DNA from: Holophagaceae bacterium
GTDB taxonomy: Bacteria; Acidobacteriota; Holophagae; Holophagales; Holophagaceae
Assembly (NCBI GenBank): GCA_025363715.1
Contig: JANYLR010000031.1
Coordinates: 1 to 64,000, forward strand
Reading direction: 5' to 3'
DNA length: 64,000 bases
Positions 28,319 through 35,448 of this stretch are shown here, in pieces; the first letter of the stretch is position 1, and each line of letters begins with the position of its first letter. A program made the position numbers and the translations under genes. The notes beneath the pieces are model-generated. The model ran no database searches. It saw nothing but the letters and a program-made list of their open reading frames with translations, and had not been told where the DNA came from.

Positions 28319-29651
28319 TCTCGAGCTGAAGCTGGCAGCCCTCACGGAAGCGACTCTCGCGAAGGGTCTGGCCGTGTTCCGGCAGCACCTCCAGGGGGCC
28401 GAGGTCAGCTACTTGAACGCCTGCGTCCGCTGCGGCCTCTGCGCCGATAGCTGCCATTACCACCGGGCCGAACCGGAGCTGGAGAATGTGCCGGCCCGAA
28501 AGCTGGATCACATCGCCGCCGTCTTCCGCGCCCACTGCACCCCTGCGGGCCGGATGCTGCCGGGGCTGGTGGGGGCCAAGCGCTGGGACCGGGACATGGT
28601 CCGCGCCTGGGTGGACGCGGTCTTTGGCCGCTGCTCGCTCTGCGGTCGCTGCTCGATCAACTGCACCATCGGCATCCCCATGCCCAGCCTGTTCCGCGCA
28701 GCCCGGCGGGCCCTGGGGGCCATGGGGCTGGTGCCCGACGATCTCCAGGCCACCGTGGAAAACAGCCTTCAGCACGGCAATAACATGGCCATCGAGCGGG
28801 AGGAGTGGGTCGAGACCCTCGAATGGATCGAAGAAGAGCTGCAGGCGGAGACCGGCGATCCCGGCGCCCGGATTCCCATCGATCAGCAGGGCGCCCGCTG
28901 CCTTTTCACCGTGAACCCCCGGGAGGCGAAGTTCTTCCCGCTTTCATTGCAGGCCAGCGCCAAGGTCTTCTGGGCCGCTGGCGAGGACTGGACCCTGGCC
29001 AGCGACGCGGGCTGGGACCTCACCAACTACGCCCTGTTCACCTGCGAGGACGACCAGGCCGCCGCCATCGTGAAGAACCTCACCGACGCCATGACCCGCC
29101 TGGGCTGCCAGGTGCTGGTCATCGGGGAATGCGGCCATGGCTACCAGAGTGCCCGCTGGATGGGACCGGAGTGGTTGAAGCAGGCCTTCCCCTTCCCCGT
29201 GGTGAGCATCCTGGAGCTCATGGATGAGTACCTGGAGGAGGGGCGGATCCATGTGGATCCCACGCGGAACCCCCACCCCGTGACCCTCCATGACCCCTGC
29301 AACCTGGTGCGGCATGGCGGCATCTCGGAGCCCCAGCGCCGGGTGCTGAGAAGGTCCGTGAGCAACCTGGTGGAAATGGCCCCCAAGGGCCTTGAAAACT
29401 ACTGCTGTGGCGGCGGTGGCGGCCAGCTGGCCATGGGCCAGTACCGGCACCGGCGCCTGAAGGCTGGCGGGATCAAGGCCAACCAGATCAGGGCCACGGG
29501 CGCCAGGATTGTGGCTGCCCCCTGCCACAACTGCATCGATCAACTGGGCGAGCTGAACAAGGAATACCAACTGAAGGTCCAGATCAAGACCGTGGCAGAA
29601 CTCGTCGCGGCCGCCCTTGTCACGCCCTTGCTCGCAGAGGTCCAGCCATGA
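28308..29651 (+). CDS. DsrK/HdrD-like iron-sulfur protein with CCG domain
   Basis: Cytosolic Fe-S protein of 447 residues. Two ferredoxin-type 4Fe-4S sites (CVRCGLCADSC at about residue 38 and CSLCGRCSINC about 70 residues later, each with a further conserved element) precede a C-terminal HdrD/DsrK region with HDPCNLVR, CCGGGGG and PCHNC, the ligands of the non-cubane cluster that handles disulfides. With the DsrM-like subunit it should form a membrane complex acting on the DsrC disulfide or trisulfide. Ribosome site GGGAGG. Confidence 0.88.
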   Translation: MAVDLELKLAALTEATLAKGLAVFRQHLQGAEVSYLNACVRCGLCADSCHYHRAEPELENVPARKLDHIAAVFRAHCTPAGRMLPGLVGAKRWDRDMVRAWVDAVFGRCSLCGRCSINCTIGIPMPSLFRAARRALGAMGLVPDDLQATVENSLQHGNNMAIEREEWVETLEWIEEELQAETGDPGARIPIDQQGARCLFTVNPREAKFFPLSLQASAKVFWAAGEDWTLASDAGWDLTNYALFTCEDDQAAAIVKNLTDAMTRLGCQVLVIGECGHGYQSARWMGPEWLKQAFPFPVVSILELMDEYLEEGRIHVDPTRNPHPVTLHDPCNLVRHGGISEPQRRVLRRSVSNLVEMAPKGLENYCCGGGGGQLAMGQYRHRRLKAGGIKANQIRATGARIVAAPCHNCIDQLGELNKEYQLKVQIKTVAELVAAALVTPLLAEVQP

Positions 29652-30877
29652 GTCTGCTCAATCTTCCCATCCCACCCGAAGTGAAGCTGATCTACCTCGA
29701 TAACGGAGCCACCTCCTTCCCGAAACCGCAGGCAGTCTACGAGCGCATGGACACTTTCTACCGCTCGGCCGGCGTGAACCCGGGTCGCAGCGGCTTCGAC
29801 CTCTGCCTGGAGGCCGGAGCCCTGGTGGACGATACGCGGCACCTGCTTTGCGATTTCTTCGGGGGCACGAACCCCAACCGCCTGGTGTTCGGCTACAACT
29901 CCACCGATGCGCTGAACCTGGCCATTTGGGGCAGCCTACGGCCCGGGGACCACATCGTCACCACCCACCTGGAGCACAACGCCACCCTGCGACCCCTCTG
30001 GAAGCTGGAGCAGGAGGGCAGCCCCGTGGACTGGGTGGACTTCGATGACACGGGATACGTGGACCCTGCAGCGGTCATCGCGCGCTTCCAGTCCGAGACC
30101 AAGGCCTGCGTCATGAATCACGCCTCGAACGTGCTCGGCACCGTGCAGGACGTGGCCTCCATCGGCGCCGCGTGCCGGGAGCGGGGCATCCGCTTCATCC
30201 TGGACGTGAGCCAGAGCGCGGGCATGGTGCCCGTCAAGCTGGACGAGCTGAACGCCGACATCGTGTGCTTCACGGGCCACAAGAGCCTCATGGGCCCCAT
30301 GGGCATCGGGGGCATGTACGTCCGCGAGGGTGTTGAGCTCCGGCGCACCCGGGCCGGCGGCACCGGCGTCAAGAGCGCCCAGCGGGAGCATCTGGACGAG
30401 TACCCCTACCGCATGGAGTACGGCACCCCGAACCTTCCGGGCATCGCTGGCCTCAACGCCGGTGTGACCTGGGTGAACCAGCTAGGCCTGGCCACCATCC
30501 ACCACCATGAGATGGCCCTCTGGACCCGGTTGCGGGATGGTCTCCGCGAGATCGATGGCGTGACCCTCTACTGTGCGGAGGACATCCCCGGTCGCGAGCG
30601 GATCAGCGTCCTGTCCTTCAATGTGGACGGGCTGGAAGCCATGGATGTGGGCACCATGCTGGACGTGGACCACAACATTGCCTGCCGCACGGGCCTGCAC
30701 TGCACGCCCATGGTGCACGAGCACCTGGGCACGGTCGCGATCCACGGCGCCGTGCGCTTCGGCATCGGCGCCTTCAACCACGAGGCGCACATCGAGGCGG
30801 CCATCGAGGGCGTGCGGGAGATCGCCGCCGGGAGGAGGCGCCGGGGCCGAGGCGTGGCGAGCCTGGTCCACGGCTGA
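29648..30877 (+). CDS. Cysteine-desulfurase-like class V aminotransferase
   Basis: PLP enzyme of 409 residues. LIYLDNGATSFPKP at the N-terminus, the THLEHNA segment, Schiff-base Lys in TGHKSLMGPMG and the mobile-loop Cys in RTGLHCTP fit the Csd/SufS family, which moves sulfur from cysteine to a protein persulfide. It overlaps the DsrK-like gene by 4 bases, so all four genes are coupled. A desulfurase could load sulfur on DsrC, which the membrane complex then reduces; that link is inference. Confidence 0.88.
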   Translation: MSLLNLPIPPEVKLIYLDNGATSFPKPQAVYERMDTFYRSAGVNPGRSGFDLCLEAGALVDDTRHLLCDFFGGTNPNRLVFGYNSTDALNLAIWGSLRPGDHIVTTHLEHNATLRPLWKLEQEGSPVDWVDFDDTGYVDPAAVIARFQSETKACVMNHASNVLGTVQDVASIGAACRERGIRFILDVSQSAGMVPVKLDELNADIVCFTGHKSLMGPMGIGGMYVREGVELRRTRAGGTGVKSAQREHLDEYPYRMEYGTPNLPGIAGLNAGVTWVNQLGLATIHHHEMALWTRLRDGLREIDGVTLYCAEDIPGRERISVLSFNVDGLEAMDVGTMLDVDHNIACRTGLHCTPMVHEHLGTVAIHGAVRFGIGAFNHEAHIEAAIEGVREIAAGRRRRGRGVASLVHG

Positions 30878-30925
30878 GGCAGCCTAGACCTCAGGGCCCG
30901 GGTGATCCAGAGAGGGTCCTGAGCA

Positions 30926-32101
30926 TCAGGCGAAGAGCTTCAGGGTCTGATCCAGGGTCCGGATGACGCTCAGGATCTGGAAGGGCTCGACGATGAGAAA
31001 ATCGACGGCCCCGGCTGCCACGGCGCGGTTCCGCTTGAGGTCGGCTTCGTCTGCGGTACCCGCCATGAGGATGGGAATCGGGCAGGCCTCTTCCTGGCTC
31101 AAGCGCTTGCAGCGCTCCAGGGCCGTTCCGGAACGGACGTGGTGGTAGATCAGCACCAGGCCGATGCGACCCCACCCCTCCTCGTTGACGCCAAGTTCAC
31201 CCAGGGTGGGCCGCAGGGGGCCTGGCCCCGGATCCAGTACGACCACCCCGAACTTGCGGCCCACGGCCTCCGCCAGCCGGGCGGGGAAGGTTTCGCCCTC
31301 GGCCAGCACCAGGATCAGGGGATCGCGGTCCACCAGAATCCTTGGGTGGGCGGTCACGGGCTTGGCCGGCTCCCGGCGGCCCGCGAGCCGGGTCGACTCA
31401 AGTCCGCCGGGGTTGAATCGGGAGCGATCGCGGTTGGCCTGCTGGTGGCGTGCCTCCAGCAGCCATTGGCGGTAGCGGCCCATCGTGACCCGATCGGCAG
31501 AATCCGCGAAGCGCATGCCCCAGATCTTCTCCCCGAAGTAGGCCACCCGCACGGGCAGGACCAAGCTCTCCCCGGTGGCGGCCCGCAGCTCCACCGTGGA
31601 GGTGGCATTGAGCCTGAGCATGTCGCTCAGGACCCGGGTCCCTCCGGGCGGGGCCAGCTCCAGGCCGTCCTCCCCGAAGGCCATGGCTTGGCCGTCCTTC
31701 ACGTCGTTGTGCTGATCCGAGAAGGGGCAGGGCACGGGCCGGTCGGGCACGAAGTCCGCCAGACGGTGGGTATCCAGGGCCCGCAGGAGCCGGGGCATGG
31801 CCAAATGGCAGGCTTCGACCCCGTGGAGTTTCCCGTGGCCCTGGAAATCCACCACGGCTTCATAGGGCAGGCCCCGGTCCACCAGCTTCAGCGTGAGCCG
31901 GGCGCCCGGCTTCAGCCGCCATTGGCCCCGCTCGAGATCCGAGATGCCGAGGATGATCCGGTCGGGGGTCTCGGCCAGCATTTTGAATTCCCCGTGGAGG
32001 TTGCCGAAGGCCACCTGGACCCGTTCCTCGCCCTCGCACAGGCGCTGGAAGACCATGCGAATCGCTTCAATATGTTCCTTGTTGAGGTTGCGGGCCGCCA
32101 T
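30926..32101 (-). CDS. PilZ-like protein with C-terminal pseudo-receiver domain
   Basis: Protein of 391 residues. The N-terminal half resembles a YcgR-type flagellar-brake/PilZ arrangement (a beta-rich first domain at about 1-120, then a PilZ-like barrel at about 125-225), but the RxxxR and (D/N)xSxxG c-di-GMP motifs are not clear. The last 120 residues follow the receiver fold (LILVLAEGE..., ending with a VDFLIVEPFQI segment) without a convincing phospho-Asp or the switch Lys. It is likely a signalling adaptor. No start-site ambiguity noted. Confidence 0.55.
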   Translation of the reverse strand: MAARNLNKEHIEAIRMVFQRLCEGEERVQVAFGNLHGEFKMLAETPDRIILGISDLERGQWRLKPGARLTLKLVDRGLPYEAVVDFQGHGKLHGVEACHLAMPRLLRALDTHRLADFVPDRPVPCPFSDQHNDVKDGQAMAFGEDGLELAPPGGTRVLSDMLRLNATSTVELRAATGESLVLPVRVAYFGEKIWGMRFADSADRVTMGRYRQWLLEARHQQANRDRSRFNPGGLESTRLAGRREPAKPVTAHPRILVDRDPLILVLAEGETFPARLAEAVGRKFGVVVLDPGPGPLRPTLGELGVNEEGWGRIGLVLIYHHVRSGTALERCKRLSQEEACPIPILMAGTADEADLKRNRAVAAGAVDFLIVEPFQILSVIRTLDQTLKLFA

Positions 32102-32130
32102 GGTGACCTATCGGGTGGATGGGCCGGGAC

Positions 32131-33069
32131 TCAAACTTCGCCCAGAATCTCTATCACGGCCGAATAGGGATCCAGGGCCCGATCAGCGATGCCCTGGATG
32201 GCCCTTTCCAGCCGGGCGGGTCCCGCCAGGGCCTTGGCCCGCCGCAGGGCCGCCTCCGCCAGGAGGGACTCGAAGCGCAGCCGGGCCCGCTCCCGGGCTT
32301 TCCGGGCCAGCCTCCCATGGTCCCGGAGCCACCGGCCATGGCTGCGGACCTGGGCCAGGAGACCGGCGACCCCCTCCCCCTGCTGGGCAATGGTGCGGAC
32401 GATGGGGGGGTCCCAGCCCTGGGGCATGGCCAGGGACTTCACGGCTTCCAGTTCCCGCTCGACCTGATCGGCGCCCTCGCGGTCGGCCTTGTTGATGATG
32501 AAGAGATCGGCCACTTCCATGATGCCGGCCTTGATGGCCTGGATCTCGTCGCCCATGCCGGGCACCAGCACCACGCAGCAGGTCTGGACGCAGCTCACCA
32601 CGTCCACCTCGTCCTGGCCCACGCCCACGGTCTCCACGATCACCGTATCGAAGCCCGCGGCGTCCAGCAGGTCGATGGCATCCTGGGTGGCCCGGGCCAG
32701 ACCCCCCAGGGCCCCCCGGGTGGCCATGCTCCGGATGAAGATGCCGGGATCCGCGGCGATGCGCTGCATGCGGATGCGATCACCCAGAATGGCGCCCCCA
32801 CTGAAGGGCGAGGTCGGATCCACCGCTAGAATCCCCACCCGCTGGCCCTCGGCGCGCAGGACCCGGGCCAGCTGATCCGTGAGGGTGCTCTTGCCGGCCC
32901 CGGGGGAACCCGTGATGCCGATCACGGCTGCTCGTCCTAGGTGAGGCCAGACCCGCGCCATCAGGTCACGGGCGCCGGGATGGCCATTTTCCATCCAGGA
33001 GATGGCCCGGCCCAGGGCCCGGTGGTCCCCGCGACGCAGGGGCTCCAGGAGGTCAGGGGAAACAGCCAT
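32131..33069 (-). CDS. meaB: MeaB-type GTPase (methylmalonyl-CoA mutase chaperone)
   Basis: G3E-family GTPase of 312 residues that protects and reloads a B12-dependent mutase. Motifs: P-loop GITGSPGAGKST, switch segment AVDPTSPFSGGAILGDRIRM, ETVGVGQDE and the base-specificity INKADREG. No mutase gene is in the window. The closely related ArgK name is historical. 29 bases separate it from the PilZ-like gene downstream on the same strand. Confidence 0.92.
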   Translation of the reverse strand: MAVSPDLLEPLRRGDHRALGRAISWMENGHPGARDLMARVWPHLGRAAVIGITGSPGAGKSTLTDQLARVLRAEGQRVGILAVDPTSPFSGGAILGDRIRMQRIAADPGIFIRSMATRGALGGLARATQDAIDLLDAAGFDTVIVETVGVGQDEVDVVSCVQTCCVVLVPGMGDEIQAIKAGIMEVADLFIINKADREGADQVERELEAVKSLAMPQGWDPPIVRTIAQQGEGVAGLLAQVRSHGRWLRDHGRLARKARERARLRFESLLAEAALRRAKALAGPARLERAIQGIADRALDPYSAVIEILGEV

Positions 33070-33169
33070 GCGCCCAGCATGGCATCACCCCGCCGGGACC
33101 GGAACTCGCGGCCCCGGGCCGGATGGGGTACTCTGATCCTTCGGCTCCGGCCGCACTGGATACCTGTCG

Positions 33170-33574
33170 ATGAAAAAAGGACCCAAAGCTGCGAACAATC
33201 CGCTTTCGGGGGATGGGGTTCAGGATCTGGCCTCGAAGCCCACCCCGGTCCTGCTGACCAAGCGGGCCGCCGTGGTTCCGCCGGATCCCAAGGCCCCCCG
33301 GGAGAAGATTTGCGCCGAGTGCGGGATCCACTTCAAGGTCGAATCCGGCCAGAAGTTCTATCTCTGCCCGGACTGCTACCGTCGCTCCTTCGTCTACAAG
33401 CGGAAGGGAGGCCAGGAGGCCGCCCGGATCCTCACCCACATCACTTGCGCCACCTGTGGGGCCCAGGAATACCTGCCCTTCATCCCGGATGAGCCGGCCA
33501 AGGCCCTCTGCCGGGCCTGCTTCGCCAAGGAGCGCCCGGAACCAAAGTCCCCCCCCAGACACACTCATCGTTAG
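33170..33574 (+). CDS. Zinc-ribbon protein with two CxxC pairs
   Basis: Cytosolic protein of 134 residues. The first zinc site is CAEC (about residue 48) and CPDC (about residue 65) around HFKVESGQKFY, a probable zinc-ribbon form; the second is CATC and CRAC about 20 residues apart. Similar double-ribbon proteins are widespread in this type of bacterium; function unknown. N-terminus (about 1-45) is basic and probably disordered. Confidence 0.78.
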   Translation: MKKGPKAANNPLSGDGVQDLASKPTPVLLTKRAAVVPPDPKAPREKICAECGIHFKVESGQKFYLCPDCYRRSFVYKRKGGQEAARILTHITCATCGAQEYLPFIPDEPAKALCRACFAKERPEPKSPPRHTHR

Positions 33575-33590
33575 TCACTGAGGTTTGCCC

Positions 33591-34739
33591 ATGCGTCTTC
33601 CCGTCCTTCCCGTCCTTCCCTTCCTGCTCATCGCCAGCCTTCTGCCGGCCCAGACCGCCGCCAAGACCCAAAAACCTGCCTCGGCGAAGCCCGCCGCCAA
33701 GGTCGCCTCCGCCAAGCCCACGCCGGAAACCGAGGCCGCTCGCGCGGCCCTGCGCCAGACCCTGGAGGCGGTGGATGCCGGCTGGTTCGGCCAGCCCTAC
33801 CAGGGCATTTCCTCTGTGGATTTGCAGGGCACCCTGGGCATCGCCCTCAGTGGCGCCGCTGTGAATCAGAGGGTGGATAGCCTCAGCGAGGGGCAGGTAA
33901 AGGGCAATAGCCAAGGCGGCCAGGCCAACCTGCGAGTCAAGAGCACCTATTTCGCCAACGGCGACTTCAAGACGGACCTGGCCGGCGACTTCGGCACCCT
34001 ACTCTACACTCGCCGGGGCGACCGGGGCTTCCTCTACAGCAAGGATCAGAACGCCTACACCACCAAGGTGGATCGGCCCCCCAGCGACGCGCCCGCCACC
34101 TTCATGTCCTGGTTCCGCCAGACCCTGAATGACATCAAGGCCGTCTACATCGATGCCCCCACCTTCAAGGCCAGCCTGGGGGCCGAGGAAAGCATGGAAG
34201 GCCGCGCCGTCCAGCGCCTGGTCTTCAACGCCCCCACCGGCCCCTGGGACGCCAAGAAGCGGGAGCAGAGCATGGCCCAGAGCCTGGGATTCTGGAAACG
34301 CGGCAAGCTCGAAGTCATGGTGGATAAGAACACCAAGCAGCCTCTGCGTCTTGAATTCCGTAACGAGGAGCAGGGCGTGCAGACCCGCATGGACTTCACC
34401 TACGGGGGCAACAGCCGCCTCCAGTCCGTGAACATCAGCAACAGCAGCCGCGGCTTTGAAGGCCCGGGCTGGCTGCGGGTCGGCTACGGTGGTGACGGCC
34501 GCATGTCCAATATCGCCGGGGAGCTGGCCAGCCAGGACAAGAAGGTATCCTTCGCCATGGACCTGGCCTGGTCCAAGACCCGCACCGCCGCTGATATCGC
34601 CGCCATCCCACCCGCCGGTGCCACCAAGCGGGGCCCTGTGGAAATGGAGACCCAGCTCCTGGTTGGTCTCGCCTCCAAGATCTTCGACCTCCAGCGCGCT
34701 GGCCTCAACCTCCGCGCCGTCGCCGTCGGCGGCAAGTAG
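33591..34739 (+). CDS. Secreted protein of unknown function (LolA-like beta fold possible)
   Basis: Exported protein of 382 residues. The signal peptide ends near LLPAQT (about residue 20), followed by a Lys/Ala/Pro-rich linker (about 22-50). The remainder is beta-strand-rich with aromatic alternation, as in LolA/LppX-like or DUF-type outer-membrane-associated proteins. I do not recognise a specific family. GAGG lies 7 bases before ATG 33591; an in-frame TTG at 33585 is less likely. The dispersed structured element begins 3 bases after its stop codon. Confidence 0.68.
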   Translation: MRLPVLPVLPFLLIASLLPAQTAAKTQKPASAKPAAKVASAKPTPETEAARAALRQTLEAVDAGWFGQPYQGISSVDLQGTLGIALSGAAVNQRVDSLSEGQVKGNSQGGQANLRVKSTYFANGDFKTDLAGDFGTLLYTRRGDRGFLYSKDQNAYTTKVDRPPSDAPATFMSWFRQTLNDIKAVYIDAPTFKASLGAEESMEGRAVQRLVFNAPTGPWDAKKREQSMAQSLGFWKRGKLEVMVDKNTKQPLRLEFRNEEQGVQTRMDFTYGGNSRLQSVNISNSSRGFEGPGWLRVGYGGDGRMSNIAGELASQDKKVSFAMDLAWSKTRTAADIAAIPPAGATKRGPVEMETQLLVGLASKIFDLQRAGLNLRAVAVGGK

Positions 34740-34741
34740 CG

Positions 34742-35018
34742 CTAGGAGCCTATCCAAGTATTCGAGCGCCCCGCGATGGGTCCAGGCGAGATGCACCGCA
34801 AGGAAGGGCCCGCAGGGCGATGTGGTGGCATCGTTCAAGGGCCCTGACGCCGCGGGGCGCCTGCCTGGGCCCATCCCGGTGGGCGAGTGGCGGCGCGCGT
34901 CGCCATGCGGCGTCAGGCTCGGATCGCGTAGTACCCGCTACGCTCACCTCGCCTTCCATGCCTGCCTCGCGCGGCGCCACTCGCGCGGGGCATTCCAATT
35001 ACTTGGATAGGCTCCTAG
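34742..35018. repeat. Structured dispersed element, copy 2 (277 bp)
   Basis: Perfect 19-bp terminal inverted repeats (34742-34760, CTAGGAGCCTATCCAAGTA, and 35000-35018), extended with mismatches to about 34 bp. The core is homologous to copy 1 at 14626-14896 in inverse orientation. Internal pairings occupy the same places as in copy 1 but with different sequences: GCGAGTGGCG with CGCCACTCGC, CGATG with CATCG, GCGTAG with CTACGC. It lies between a secreted-protein gene and tRNA-Pro and contains no supported gene. Confidence 0.8.
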
Positions 35019-35029
35019 ACTGATCCCAT

Positions 35030-35106
35030 CGGAGCGTGGCGCAGCCTGGTAGCGCACCTGCTTTGGGAGCAGGGGGTCAAGAGTTCGAATCTCTTCGCTC
35101 CGACCA
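35030..35106 (+). tRNA. tRNA-Pro (anticodon TGG)
   Basis: 77 bases including an encoded CCA. The acceptor stem CGGAGCG pairs with CGCTCCG, the D-arm contains AGCCTGGTAGCGCA, the anticodon loop TTTGGGA gives TGG, and the T-arm is GAGTTCGAATCTC. A C at position 1 is typical of bacterial tRNA-Pro. Confidence 0.97.
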
Positions 35107-35146
35107 ATGACAAAAGGGGGGTGCAACGCACCCCCCTTTTGTCATT
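35106..35146 (+). terminator. Terminator hairpin after tRNA-Pro
   Basis: Perfect 19-base-pair stem (35106-35124 with 35128-35146) closed by a three-base AAC loop. The lower right arm contains CCCCCCTTTTG, so it can act as a Rho-independent terminator for the tRNA transcript. Confidence 0.85.
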
Positions 35147-35155
35147 GATAGAAAG

Positions 35156-35448
35156 GAGATTCGAACTCTTGAGTGGGATCGTGGAGGCGCCACTCTCCAC
35201 CTGACGCACCCTGCCCCGCAGGGTGCTCCCGCTCGCCAGCTCGCGGAGGTGGAGCCTCTGTGGCGCCGGAACGAGACCGGGGACGGCGCAGCCGGCCCAG
35301 TTCGAATCTCCGCTCCGGTGCGTCGGCGCGGAAGACGGAGAACCGCCCACTTCCGCGCGGCCCAGTTCGAATCTCCATCCAGATGGATCGAGACCAAATC
35401 ATGTGAGCAACCCACGCTTGACTTGAGTGGGATGGCGGAGATCTGCCC
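35156..35448 (+). repeat. tRNA-associated element next to tRNA-Pro
   Basis: Gene-free stretch. It starts with an exact inverted 17-nt copy of the tRNA-Pro T-arm (35156-35172; source 35077-35093), then the box GAGTGGGATCGTGGAGGCGC (35171-35190), nested hairpins (GGCGCCA with TGGCGCC, and GCACCCTGC with GCAGGGTGC), the block GCGCCGGAACGAGACCGG, and two direct partial copies of the T-arm (CCCAGTTCGAATCTCC at about 35297 and 35361). A second GAGTGGGAT box occurs near 35434. The same order is seen behind tRNA-Arg at 40452-40625. Confidence 0.7.

Noticed and set aside
35166..35172. CTTGAGT, the left half of a HAIR (HspR) operator
   Set aside because: The right half ACTCAAG is missing at the proper distance, and the string is part of the inverted T-arm copy beside tRNA-Pro.
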